A DNA stretch of 64,000 bases from an alpha proteobacterium U9-1i. Its GTDB lineage: Bacteria; Pseudomonadota; Alphaproteobacteria; Caulobacterales; Aquidulcibacteraceae. The notes under the pieces are model-generated. The model did not search any database, had not been told where the DNA came from, and saw only the letters and a list, made by a program, of their open reading frames with translations. The stretch lies in contig BBSY01000002.1 of the NCBI GenBank assembly GCA_000974665.1, positions 1,116,001 through 1,180,000 on the forward strand, written 5' to 3'. The position numbers were made by a program, and so were the translations under genes. Shown here one piece after another: positions 10,390 through 18,272 of this stretch (the first letter of the stretch is position 1; every line of letters begins with the position of its first letter).

Positions 10390-12903
10390 TTAGTAGCGCG
10401 CGCGGAGCGAGACGCCGATCGTGCGCGGCTCGTTCGGGTAGACGAGGTAGTTGCTGCCCGCCGTCGTCGGATCGAGGTTCGACGGCAGTGTGCGTTCCGG
10501 GGCGCCGAAGCCACCAACGTGATAGTATTCGTCAGTGATGTTCCGCACGAAAAGGTCCGCGCTCCAGCGGCCATCTTCCGGACCGATGCCGAAGCGGCCG
10601 TCGAACGTGGCGAACTCATCATTGTCCGTCACGCCGGTTCTGGCGCGGCCAAGCGTTTGCGTCGTGTAGTCAGTCACGTAACGGCCGTTCAGGTAGACGT
10701 TGCCGACGAGGCCGAAGAACAGCGGTTGCTCGTAATTGACCGATGCGGTGACCGTGAAGTCCGGGTTCTGCGTCAGACGCGTGCCGGCGAAGATGGTCTC
10801 CGTTCCGAAGGTCGTGTCTGTCGCGTACTCGGCTTGGTTATACAGCACGCCACTCGTGAACGTGAGCTGATCGGTCGGACGCAGCATCATTTCGAGTTCG
10901 ACGCCTTCAGACGTCACTTCTTCCACGTTTTGCGTGAAGAAGTTGAAGCCCGAGAACACGTTGTTCTGATAGTCGCTGATCGACTGGTAGAACACGGCCG
11001 CATTAAGCGTGCCGATGCCGCCGAAGATGTCGGTCTTCAGGCCGAGCTCGTAGGCGTCGGTGAATTCCGGCTCAAAGTCGATTGCATCGGTGCCCGGTAG
11101 GATAAGCGCGGTCGGCGTCAAGTTGCCGGGGCCGAAGAAGGCCGAGCGGTCGACGTTGAAGCCACCGGCCTTATAGCCACGCGAGTAGCTGCCATAGACC
11201 ATCGTGCCGTCATTGAGGTGATAGGCGAGCGAGGTGATGCCGGAGAACTCGTTTTCGTCACGGCTGCCCGTGTGGGTGCCGTTGGCGAGCGTGTTCGTGA
11301 CGGCGTTGCAGGCCAGCGCGAACAGGGTGTTCGACGCCGAGCTCACAGCAGCGGCGGTGAGCGCCGCTACGCGGTTTGCGCCACGCAGTGAGTCGCAAGC
11401 CGGGTTCACCGAGTTCAGGTTCGCTTCAAGGTCCTTGGTCTCCATCGTATAGCGAAGGCCGACGGTCCAGATGAGGCTGTCGCTGAGGCTGATCTCGTTG
11501 TGCGTGAACAGCGACGCAGTCGTGGTTTCGACGCTCCAATTGTCCGCCACCTGGCCTTGGCCAGCGGCGATGTTCGGAAGGCAGGTGCCGCCGAACGGAA
11601 CAAGGAAGCAGGTTCCAGCCGAACCCGGCGTTTGCGTCGTGTAAGCGCGCAGGCCGCCGGGGAACAGCGACTGAGTCAGGAACGTGTAGGCCGCGTTGCC
11701 GAACGCCAGGGCGTCGCCGCCGAAGCGGATGTGATCGGTCGTATCAAGTTCTTCGCGGCTCACGAACGCGCCAACCAACCAGTTGATGTTGCCGCTCTCG
11801 CCTTGGAGACGAATTTCCTGCGACATCGTCTGGAAGCCGACTTGGAGGTCGTCGCGATAGGCGCGGTCGATGCTCGAGAAGTCGATGTCCTGGTCGCGGG
11901 TCGATTGCCAGTCGCGCCAAGCGGTGACGGACGTGAGGTTCACGCCGCCGAGATCCCAGTTCAGCTCGCCCGAAATGCCGCTGTCTTCCGCGTATTCCGC
12001 GTAGGAGCGCTCTGGCGAAAGCGTCATGTTGCGCTCGCGCAGCGGCGCATTGGTGGCCGGGTTCAGCAAACGCCCAGGGAAGTATGTGTCAGCCAAAGCG
12101 CCGATCACGGCGCCGCGCTGAGCTACAATGGCGCCGCAGCAATTTTGATCGGTGATGCTGTAGTCGACGATAACGCGCAAAGATGCGTCCGGCGTGATGT
12201 CCCACAGCGCCTGGCCACGGGCGAGCCAGCCAGCTTGGCTGTTCACGTCACGGCCGCTCGTCACGTCGTTGATGTAGCCGTCTTGCGTACGCGCACGGAC
12301 ATCCATGCGCAGCGCGAACGAGTCGCTCAGCGCGCCCGTCATGCCGGCGGAGGCGTGCATTTCGTTGCGGTCGCCCGCGCCGATCTCACCCCAAGCGCCG
12401 AACTCATGCTCAGGGCCCGCGGTGATGACGCTGATCGCGCCTGCCGAGGTGTTCTTGCCGAACAACGTGCCTTGCGGACCGCGCAGCACTTCGACGCGCT
12501 CAAGTTCTGGGAGGTCAGCCAGCGCCGCGCCAGCGCGAGCGCGATACACGCCATCGATGAAGAAGCCGACGGCGGATTCAAAGCCTGGGTTGTCAGCACC
12601 GGTGCCAATGCCGCGGATCGAGGCGATCGTGCCAGACGTCGTCGACTGGCCCGAGCCGATGCGCATCGTCGGGGTGACTTGGTTCAGGTCGAGCAGGTTT
12701 TCGACGCCCGCTTGTTCCAGCGTTTCGCCGCTGATGGCCTGCACCGCGATCGGAACATCTTGGATCGCCGCCGCACGGCCCGTGGCCGTCACAACGATTT
12801 CGTCAGACACCTCGGCTTCCTGCGCGGTCGCCGGGGTTAGTCCCAACGCGGCGAGCGATGCGCTCCCAAGCAGGAACAAACCGAACTTCTTCTTGCTGCT
12901 CAT
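10390..12903 (-). CDS. TonB-dependent outer-membrane receptor
   Basis: An 837-residue receptor with a signal peptide (MSSKKKFGLFLLGSASLAA), a TonB-box-like start (EVSDEIVVTATGR), a plug domain containing IRGIGTGADNPGFE and VEVLRGPQGTLFGKNTSAGAI, and a long beta-barrel ending in the aromatic SLRARY. It takes up an unknown large substrate with energy from TonB. The start at 12903 is fixed by GGAGGAAG six bases upstream and by the signal peptide. The 5' leader contains a promoter candidate and a long palindrome (13028-13098). The neighbours do not reveal the ligand. Confidence 0.93.
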   Translation of the reverse strand: MSSKKKFGLFLLGSASLAALGLTPATAQEAEVSDEIVVTATGRAAAIQDVPIAVQAISGETLEQAGVENLLDLNQVTPTMRIGSGQSTTSGTIASIRGIGTGADNPGFESAVGFFIDGVYRARAGAALADLPELERVEVLRGPQGTLFGKNTSAGAISVITAGPEHEFGAWGEIGAGDRNEMHASAGMTGALSDSFALRMDVRARTQDGYINDVTSGRDVNSQAGWLARGQALWDITPDASLRVIVDYSITDQNCCGAIVAQRGAVIGALADTYFPGRLLNPATNAPLRERNMTLSPERSYAEYAEDSGISGELNWDLGGVNLTSVTAWRDWQSTRDQDIDFSSIDRAYRDDLQVGFQTMSQEIRLQGESGNINWLVGAFVSREELDTTDHIRFGGDALAFGNAAYTFLTQSLFPGGLRAYTTQTPGSAGTCFLVPFGGTCLPNIAAGQGQVADNWSVETTTASLFTHNEISLSDSLIWTVGLRYTMETKDLEANLNSVNPACDSLRGANRVAALTAAAVSSASNTLFALACNAVTNTLANGTHTGSRDENEFSGITSLAYHLNDGTMVYGSYSRGYKAGGFNVDRSAFFGPGNLTPTALILPGTDAIDFEPEFTDAYELGLKTDIFGGIGTLNAAVFYQSISDYQNNVFSGFNFFTQNVEEVTSEGVELEMMLRPTDQLTFTSGVLYNQAEYATDTTFGTETIFAGTRLTQNPDFTVTASVNYEQPLFFGLVGNVYLNGRYVTDYTTQTLGRARTGVTDNDEFATFDGRFGIGPEDGRWSADLFVRNITDEYYHVGGFGAPERTLPSNLDPTTAGSNYLVYPNEPRTIGVSLRARY

Positions 12904-13027
12904 AGTCTTCCTCCCAGTGCCGCGGCGCCAAAAAAATGGGCGTCCACGACAGACCATCGGCAAATTTCAGGCTGTGAACTAAGGGCGGCAGGATTTCCCT
13001 TGCCCCCGCCGTATTTCCGCCTGGAGC

Positions 13028-13057
13028 CATAGACGATTGGGCCGTGGCCAGTGTCAA
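13028..13057 (-). promoter_or_regulatory. Promoter candidate for the TonB receptor
   Basis: On the minus strand a perfect TTGACA (complement of 13052-13057) is followed after 18 bases by TCTATG (13028-13033), a poor -10. It lies about 125 bases upstream of the receptor start. Confidence 0.35.
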
Positions 13058-13058
13058 C

Positions 13059-13098
13059 CGCGCTGCGGACGTTATATTGACGTCCGCGTCACAGCGCG
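13059..13098. promoter_or_regulatory. Long palindrome next to the TonB-receptor promoter
   Basis: GCGGACGT (13065-13072) and ACGTCCGC (13080-13087) form a perfect 8-bp inverted repeat around TATATTG. An outer pair CGCGCT/AGCGCG (13059-13064, 13093-13098) extends it across a 5-base bulge. It abuts the TTGACA element, the position of an operator or activator site. Confidence 0.45.
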
Positions 13099-13254
13099 GC
13101 GGCGGAGCCACACTGTCGTGGCGTCAAAGGTTTCATGTTGCAGCGCACCCTTAACTTGAGGGAAAGAATGCGCCCAGATCGCCAAGTTCTTGGTTAGCGA
13201 AACCCCCAGGCGCTCGGGTGATTCGTGACGCGGCTAGCGGTTGAAGGGGATGGG

Positions 13255-13953
13255 ATGAGCGACACCGCTCTGGTGCTTTTTTCCGCGGGCCAAGATTCGG
13301 CCACGTGCTTGGCCTGGGCGCTGGAGCGATATCACCGCGTCGAAACTATCGGTTTTTTCTATGGACAAAGACACGCCGTTGAGTTGGCGCAACGGCCGCT
13401 TATCCGTGCTGCCATGTCGGATTTAAGTTTGAGATGGCGCGATCGGCTTGGTGACGATGTCGTCGTCGATCTCGCTGGCTATGGCGCACTAGCGGAAAGC
13501 GCCCTGACCACCCAGCGCGCAATCGAGATGGCCGAAAGCGGCCTTCCCACCACGTTCGTGCCAGGCCGCAATTTGGTGTTCCTCGCAGTGGCGGCGGCGC
13601 ACGCCTACCGCCGCGGCGCCGACGTCTTGGTGGGCGGCATGTGTGAGACGGACTATTCCGGCTACCCGGACTGCCGACGCGCGACCCTCGATGCGATGCA
13701 GCAAGCGCTGTCGCTGGGGCTTGATCGGCCAACCATCGTGGAAACGCCGCTTATGCACCGGACCAAAGCTCAAACATGGGCGTTGGCGCACGCCTTGGGC
13801 GGTGATGCGTTCGTCGATCTCATAGTGGAGCAAACCCACACGTGCTACGAGGGCGACCGCTCGCGCCGTCACGCATGGGGTTATGGCTGCGAAACGTGCC
13901 CCGCTTGCGACCTGCGCGCCAAGGGTTGGGCGGAGTGGAAGGCTTCCGCGTGA
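13255..13953 (+). CDS. queC: 7-cyano-7-deazaguanine synthase
   Basis: Converts 7-carboxy-7-deazaguanine to preQ0 with ATP and ammonia in queuosine synthesis. The 232-residue protein starts at the ATG at 13255 behind a purine-rich site. The PP-loop is [10 protein letters not shown] (the usual SGGxDS has Ala in place of the first Gly). [10 protein letters not shown] and [19 protein letters not shown] are family hallmarks. The zinc site is C-x14-C-x2-C-x2-C near the C-terminus, with about six residues more in the first gap than in E. coli QueC. Its TGA overlaps the GTG of queE by four bases. Confidence 0.92.
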   Translation: MSDTALVLFSAGQDSATCLAWALERYHRVETIGFFYGQRHAVELAQRPLIRAAMSDLSLRWRDRLGDDVVVDLAGYGALAESALTTQRAIEMAESGLPTTFVPGRNLVFLAVAAAHAYRRGADVLVGGMCETDYSGYPDCRRATLDAMQQALSLGLDRPTIVETPLMHRTKAQTWALAHALGGDAFVDLIVEQTHTCYEGDRSRRHAWGYGCETCPACDLRAKGWAEWKASA

Positions 13954-14579
13954 CCTACAGCGTCAAAGAGATGTTCTACACGTTGCAAGGCGAGGGCGCG
14001 CGCGCCGGGCGGCCTGCGGTGTTCGTGCGATTTGCCGGGTGCAATCTGTGGAGCGGACGCGAGCAGGATCGCGCCGAGGCGATTTGCCAATTCTGCGACA
14101 CGGAATTCGTCGGAACGGATGGCGATGGCGGCGGCAAATTCAAGACCGCCGACGGGCTGGCTGATGCAGCGATCGCAAAATGGCCCGGTGGCGGCGCGCC
14201 ATACGTTGTTTGCACCGGCGGTGAGCCGTTATTGCAGCTCGACGCGCCTCTGATTAACGCGCTGCACGCGCGCGGGTTCGAGATTGCGGTTGAAACCAAC
14301 GGAACCATCGAAGCCCCGGCTGGTATTGATTGGATCTGCGTGAGCCCCAAGGCCCATGCGGATCTCGTGCAACGCGTGGGTCACGAGCTAAAGCTCGTCT
14401 ATCCGCAAGAAAGCGCGGCGCCGGAGCGCTATGCGGCGCTGGCGTTTCAACATTTCTATCTTCAACCGATGGACAATGCCGCGCGGGACGCAAACACAAG
14501 TGCGGCCACGAACTATTGCCTGGACCATCCGCAATGGCGGCTGAGCCTACAGACGCACAAACTTCTCGGTATTCGCTAG
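13950..14579 (+). CDS. queE: 7-carboxy-7-deazaguanine synthase (radical SAM)
   Basis: Radical SAM ring contraction of 6-carboxytetrahydropterin to 7-carboxy-7-deazaguanine. The 209-residue protein begins [18 protein letters not shown] after a short lead. The cluster motif is the long-insert version [13 protein letters not shown]...CQFCDTEF (C-x14-C-x2-C), known for one QueE clade. [18 protein letters not shown] and CVSPKA follow in order. The GTG at 13950 is coupled to the queC stop. Its TAG forms a CTAG palindrome with the stop of the convergent gene. queD and queF are not in the window. Confidence 0.93.
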   Translation: MTYSVKEMFYTLQGEGARAGRPAVFVRFAGCNLWSGREQDRAEAICQFCDTEFVGTDGDGGGKFKTADGLADAAIAKWPGGGAPYVVCTGGEPLLQLDAPLINALHARGFEIAVETNGTIEAPAGIDWICVSPKAHADLVQRVGHELKLVYPQESAAPERYAALAFQHFYLQPMDNAARDANTSAATNYCLDHPQWRLSLQTHKLLGIR

Positions 14580-15091
14580 CGCGCGTTCGCTGTGTACGCG
14601 TCGGCGACTTTGCGCGCGAACCGATAGGTGGCGCGATTTGCGTCGCTCCACGTGTCCGGCGACCCGACAATATCGGCGAGGCTGTTCGAGAAGTAACGAT
14701 GGCTCACTTCACCAAGCACGCGTCCATCGGCGCCGCGCAATGTGGCGCTGAGCTCGGCGCCGCCCGTCGAAACAGACCAGAACTCGCTGAGGCCAGGCGT
14801 CCGACGCATCTCTTCCCAGGTCGGCCGGTTCGGGTCCGCGTCTACGATCGTGATCTCGACGCGCACCGGCGCGCCATCAGCAATACTCGCCCCACGCTGT
14901 GTGAGTTGGCGTGAGACGGTGCGCGTCACGAAATCAGCCAACACTTGGCTGTCTCGGGCGCCGATCTCATCATCGACCTTGGTCTGGTACTCCGCGGACA
15001 GCGCAACCGGCGCAACGCTCACAGGCGCGGCGTGCGCGGCCGGCGCCAGGGCGAGTGCGGTCAGGCTAGCGAGAGCAAAAAGGGCGCGCAT
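14576..15091 (-). CDS. Exported protein of unknown function
   Basis: A 171-residue protein with a clear signal peptide (MRALFALASLTALALAPAAHA) and a mature part of mixed alpha/beta character; RVEITIVDADPNRPTW and ELSATLRGADGRVLGEVSHRYF look like alternating beta strands. AAGGAGG lies 5 bases before the ATG at 15091. I recognise no family; the pattern resembles small DUF-type periplasmic or outer-membrane-associated proteins. It shares a four-base stop overlap with queE. Confidence 0.7.
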   Translation of the reverse strand: MRALFALASLTALALAPAAHAAPVSVAPVALSAEYQTKVDDEIGARDSQVLADFVTRTVSRQLTQRGASIADGAPVRVEITIVDADPNRPTWEEMRRTPGLSEFWSVSTGGAELSATLRGADGRVLGEVSHRYFSNSLADIVGSPDTWSDANRATYRFARKVADAYTANAR

Positions 15092-15169
15092 GGGAGCCTC
15101 CTTGAGATGCTCCGCCCAATATGGGGCGCTCCGCGCGCCTGCGCCATTCACTTCCGTGTAAGTGGCCGA

Positions 15170-15361
15170 TTAATCGTCTTTGTCGTCGTCATCATCGTCG
15201 TCGTCATCGCCCGGCACCACCGCGCCGATCACGGCGCCGGTCGCGCCGACGCCCGCGCCCACGACCGCGCCGGTTGCGCCAGCGACGGCCCCGACTGCCG
15301 CTGCCGCCAGGCACGACGTCAGAAGCGGCAGCAAGGCCAATGCGGCCATAAATCGTATCAT
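15170..15361 (-). CDS. Small lipoprotein with glycine/alanine repeat and poly-aspartate tail
   Basis: A 63-residue protein. MIRFMAALALLPLLTSC is a lipoprotein signal with Cys17. The middle is a hydrophobic Gly/Ala/Val repeat (AVGAVAGATGAVVGAGVGATG), reminiscent of glycine-zipper segments that insert in membranes. The end is nine Asp, Lys, Asp, Asp. The Asp run is encoded by a GTC/ATC trinucleotide repeat at 15182-15208, prone to length change. No homologous family is known to me; the acidic tail could bind Ca2+ or other cations (speculative). Confidence 0.65.
   Translation of the reverse strand: MIRFMAALALLPLLTSCLAAAAVGAVAGATGAVVGAGVGATGAVIGAVVPGDDDDDDDDDKDD
15182..15208. repeat. Trinucleotide microsatellite encoding nine aspartates
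   Basis: Nine consecutive GTC/ATC triplets on the plus strand, read as GAC/GAT on the minus strand inside the small lipoprotein gene. Gain or loss of units would keep the frame and alter only tail length. Confidence 0.8.
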
Positions 15362-15443
15362 TGAGGAGGCTCCACCCGTTCGGACGCAGTGTGCGCGCGC
15401 GCCGCCCACGCCGGCAAGCGCGACATTCAGTTGTTGGCGTGGC

Positions 15444-15986
15444 TCACGCGCAATTGCGAACGTCGTCGTCGATGTCGAGCGTATCGAGGGGCGCTTCGCT
15501 GCCATCGCTTTCGCGGCGGAACGGGCCGGGATAGTCCGGCAAGCGCTCATGACGGCGGTCCGGGCCGAAGAATTCCGCCGTCTTCACGAACATTCTTTGA
15601 TCGAGCAAGGCGGTTTGCAGGCGATCGAACAGCGCGCGTGCGGATACTGGCTTCCTCAGGAAGCCGGTTACGCCGGCGTCTCGCGCGGCAGCGACACGCG
15701 ATTGTTCCGTATGCGCCGTCATCATCAAAATCGGGACGTACGGGTTTGGGCTATCGGGCGCGCGCCGCACCTTCAAGGTGAAGTCGAGCCCGTTCATCGG
15801 CGCCATCTTCCAGTCGAGGAGGACGATATCCACCGGGAAGCGGCGCATCGCTTCAAGCGCGTCCTCCGCGCTCTCGGCGTCGATCACTTTGTTAACGCCA
15901 GCCGCGCGCAGCAGGCTGCGCGTCAGCACGCGCATCTGACGATTGTCATCGACAATCATCACAACAATGTCGGCCGCGGTCGTCAT
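15444..15986 (-). CDS. Response regulator, receiver domain with short C-terminal extension
   Basis: A 180-residue protein with one CheY-like receiver domain: acidic pocket Asp13/Asp14 (IVDDNRQM), phosphoacceptor Asp58 (DIVLLDWKM), Thr90 (MMTAHTE) and Lys112 (FLRKPVS). After about residue 125 only a polar 55-residue tail rich in Asp, Arg and Pro follows, with no DNA-binding domain. It probably acts by protein-protein contact. No histidine kinase is adjacent. Confidence 0.85.
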   Translation of the reverse strand: MTTAADIVVMIVDDNRQMRVLTRSLLRAAGVNKVIDAESAEDALEAMRRFPVDIVLLDWKMAPMNGLDFTLKVRRAPDSPNPYVPILMMTAHTEQSRVAAARDAGVTGFLRKPVSARALFDRLQTALLDQRMFVKTAEFFGPDRRHERLPDYPGPFRRESDGSEAPLDTLDIDDDVRNCA

Positions 15987-16090
15987 TTGCCGATCCCTCG
16001 GCTCTGAAGAACACGCATAAGCGGTAATAGTAGGTAAACAACCTAAGATGTTTCAGAAGTTTCGGCCTAGGTTTTCGAGGCCTGAAAGCT

Positions 16091-16124
16091 TCGTGGCCCG
16101 GCAAATCAGCTTGCCGGGCCACTA
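16091..16124. terminator. Stem-loop between pirin and response-regulator genes
   Basis: A perfect 12-bp stem, GTGGCCCGGCAA (16093-16104) and its complement (16111-16122), with a six-base loop. It lies 35 bases after the pirin stop and before the response-regulator start. No T-run follows on the minus strand, so termination would be factor-assisted; it could also stabilise the 3' end. Confidence 0.55.
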
Positions 16125-16156
16125 GTGCAAAAAGTTTTCCGTAAGTGAAATACAGA

Positions 16157-16861
16157 TTACGGAGCGTCAACGAGTACGATCTCGGTGCTTTCGCCCGCTT
16201 CGATCTTGAGTTCGGCTTCGTCCTTGATCGCCGCGCCGTCTCGAGGCCCGAGCGTCACCCCGTTGACGACCGCGGCGCCCTTGGCGACCGCCAGATAGGC
16301 ATGGCGGCCTGGCTCCAGAGCGTGGGTCACGGTTTGGCCGGGCTCCAAAGTGGCCGCCAGGATGCGTGCATCCTGGCGGATCGGCAGGGCGCCGGCGGCC
16401 TGATCCTCGTCATAGCCAGAGGCGAGCGTCACAAGTGCGCCAGCGCGATCGGTCTTCGGGAATTTCGCCGCGCCCCAATACGGTTTGCCACCGCGCGTCT
16501 TCGGCACGATCCAGATCTGATAAAGCGTCGTGGCGTCGTCCTCGAGATTGTACTCAGCGTGCGTCACGCCCGAGCCCGCGCTCATCACTTGCACATCACC
16601 GGCTTCGGTTCGGCCGCGATTGCCCATGCTGTCCTGGTGCGTGATCGCGCCGGTGCGAACATAGGTGATGATTTCCATGTCGGAATGCGGGTGCGGGCCA
16701 AAGCCGGATTTGGCTTTGATCTTGTCGTCATTCCACACGCGCAGCGCGCCCCAATTGACGCGATCGGGGTCGTGATAGCCGGAAAAGGAGAAGTGGTAGC
16801 GCGCGTTCAGCCAGTCGTTTTCGAACTGGCCCAAGCTGTCGAAAGAGCGTTTCTCAATCAT
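16157..16861 (-). CDS. Pirin-family bicupin protein
   Basis: A 234-residue protein with the pirin N-terminal cupin: RVWNDDKIKAKSGFGPHPHSDMEIITYV contributes metal ligands His57 and His59, and the second metal pair is in SGVTHAEYN. The C-terminal cupin is degenerate. Members such as YhaK/YhhW bind Fe and some have quercetinase activity, but the physiological role is mostly unknown. A GGGAGGAACT region precedes the ATG at 16861. It is monocistronic. Confidence 0.88.
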   Translation of the reverse strand: MIEKRSFDSLGQFENDWLNARYHFSFSGYHDPDRVNWGALRVWNDDKIKAKSGFGPHPHSDMEIITYVRTGAITHQDSMGNRGRTEAGDVQVMSAGSGVTHAEYNLEDDATTLYQIWIVPKTRGGKPYWGAAKFPKTDRAGALVTLASGYDEDQAAGALPIRQDARILAATLEPGQTVTHALEPGRHAYLAVAKGAAVVNGVTLGPRDGAAIKDEAELKIEAGESTEIVLVDAP

Positions 16862-17017
16862 GGGAGGAACTCCTGAGTTGGCTCTAATGTGGCCATGGAC
16901 ACCGCCGGCGTGAAGTCCCGCTGAATCGGATGCCTAACCTGCCAGGACCGCTTGGCCTGCTTTTACTTGACCTCGCGCTGGGCCAGGCGTCGATAGGCGC
17001 CACGGGAGGAGCAACAT

Positions 17018-17485
17018 ATGAGAACACTCGCCATCGCCGCCGCCTTTGCGCTCGCGGCCTGCGGCCAAGCCACCGCGCCGGCCGAACCTGAAGCGCCCGC
17101 CGCACCGCTTTCCTTGATGGAGCAGGCGATGGCGCAATCACCGGAGAATCGCCCCGTGTTCGCGTGGCAGCAACTCACCGCCTACCAAGCCACCCATCCC
17201 GAAGCGGTCCCGCCCTGCGCCAGCATCCGCGGCGCGGAATCGCGTGGCGTGGTTCCGGACAATGTGGCGGCGGACAGCATCTATGCGGCGCATAAGGGCT
17301 CTCTGGTTTTCTCGGTGCAATGCGGCCCGCAACTGACGACGGTGCGCGATGAGCCGCGCGAGCATTGGCTTGTGGTGCTTGCGCCGGGCGCGACCGAAGC
17401 GGTGGTCGTGAATTGCGCCAACGCCGCCGGCCGCGATCAATGCCCGCGCGCGATCCCGACGGCCGCCGCTGCAACGACGCCCTAA
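17018..17485 (+). CDS. Putative lipoprotein of unknown function
   Basis: A 155-residue protein with lipoprotein signal MRTLAIAAAFALAAC and an Ala/Pro/Glu-rich linker, then a globular part with four cysteines (PPCASIRG, VQCGPQL, NCANAAGRDQCPRA) that could form periplasmic disulfides. GGGAGGAG is 7 bases before the ATG. No family recognised. Its TAA shares four bases (CTAA, 17482-17485) with the stop of the convergent META gene. Confidence 0.7.
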   Translation: MRTLAIAAAFALAACGQATAPAEPEAPAAPLSLMEQAMAQSPENRPVFAWQQLTAYQATHPEAVPPCASIRGAESRGVVPDNVAADSIYAAHKGSLVFSVQCGPQLTTVRDEPREHWLVVLAPGATEAVVVNCANAAGRDQCPRAIPTAAAATTP

Positions 17486-17871
17486 CGCACGCGCTGGAAG
17501 CGCGCGACTTCCGCGCCGGCGATATCGGAGAGCACCAGTTGGTCGCCTTCAACGGCAGCCATCTGCGTGTCTCCGAGCGCCGCCAGAAATTCCCGCTCGA
17601 TCGTCATCTGCGCGCCCTCGCACATCATCCTTGTCGAGCCTACGGCGCTGAACGTGAGCGCGGGATATTCGCCGCGCGTCACCGTGGCGAACCAGCGATT
17701 GCAGCCGGCGAAGCCGGAGGCGCGCTCGCCTTCGAACGTAATTGTTGGCGGATGCAGGGCGCGCGTCGCTTCGCGCCATTCGCCGTCGAGCGAGGGGCCA
17801 GGGTTCGCAGGCGACATGTCAGCGGTGGCGCACGCCGCGAGGAGCGCGAGCGAAACGCCGAGAGTGAGCAT
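17482..17871 (-). CDS. META-domain lipoprotein (HslJ-like), copy 1
   Basis: A 129-residue lipoprotein (LALLAACA lipobox) carrying a META/DUF306 domain: LDGEWREATR, FEGERASGFAGCNRWF and STRMMCEGAQMTIEREFLAAL are typical in order. HslJ-type proteins are linked to heat or novobiocin stress, with no known biochemistry. The ATG at 17871 lies 11 bases after GGAGG; a TTG at 17877 is spaced better (5 bases) and may be the true start, adding two residues. It is the last gene of a three-gene minus-strand run. Confidence 0.8.
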   Translation of the reverse strand: MLTLGVSLALLAACATADMSPANPGPSLDGEWREATRALHPPTITFEGERASGFAGCNRWFATVTRGEYPALTFSAVGSTRMMCEGAQMTIEREFLAALGDTQMAAVEGDQLVLSDIAGAEVARFQRVR

Positions 17872-17888
17872 ACGCAAGTGAGCCTCCT

Positions 17889-18272
17889 TCAATGCGGGGT
17901 GGGTGCAAAGCGTGCAAGTTCGTCACCGTTTGGCCCCGCCAGCACGAGCACGTCGCCACGCCGTTCCGCGACTGGCGATTGCTGCAGAATGGAGAGAAAG
18001 CGCGCCTCCGTGTCCATCGCAGGTCCAGGGCACGCCATTTCCGTGACGGCGGCAAGGCCAACGCGCGCACCAGCCGTCGCCCGCTGAACATTCGCTGCCC
18101 AGCGATTGCAGCCGGTGAAGCCGGACGCGCCGCCATCGGCGAACGCGATCGTCGGCGTCGGGCCGGCGACGTCGAGCATCGTCCAGCTTGTGCCGTCAAG
18201 CGAGGCGGGCGTGGGCGTGCTGGTGGCGCAAGCGCTCAGCAGCAGCGCGGCAGCGAAAGCGTTTCTCATCAT
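17889..18272 (-). CDS. META-domain lipoprotein, copy 2
   Basis: A 127-residue lipoprotein (MMRNAFAAALLLSAC) with a META domain: LDGTSWTMLDV, FADGGASGFTGCNRWAANV, AVTEMACPGPAMDTEARFLSIL. It is a diverged tandem paralogue of the downstream gene, sharing the GFxGCNRW core and the Met-Cys segment. Its ATG overlaps the stop of the dehydrogenase gene (ATGA at 18269-18272). Confidence 0.82.
   Translation of the reverse strand: MMRNAFAAALLLSACATSTPTPASLDGTSWTMLDVAGPTPTIAFADGGASGFTGCNRWAANVQRATAGARVGLAAVTEMACPGPAMDTEARFLSILQQSPVAERRGDVLVLAGPNGDELARFAPTPH

Larger units (their letters stand above)
12904..13254. other. 351-base divergent intergenic region
   Basis: Separates the TonB receptor (minus) from queC (plus). 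It holds the receptor's leader, a promoter candidate and a palindrome near 13059-13098. The queC-proximal part (13100-13254) shows a ribosome-binding site (GAAGGGGATGGG) but no recognisable preQ1 riboswitch or gene. Confidence 0.7.

Noticed and set aside
13100-13254. preQ1 riboswitch upstream of queC
   Set aside because: I could not draw the short hairpin and A-rich pseudoknot tail of preQ1 aptamers in this leader.
15172-15210. CRISPR-like short repeat
   Set aside because: It is a triplet microsatellite inside a coding frame, with no spacer structure; no CRISPR array or cas gene seen anywhere.
15180-16007. A 275-codon plus-strand frame over the response regulator and small lipoprotein genes
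   Set aside because: It starts with an artificial Ser run that is the complement of the Asp codons and has no motif; the minus-strand genes have signal peptides, motifs and ribosome-binding sites.
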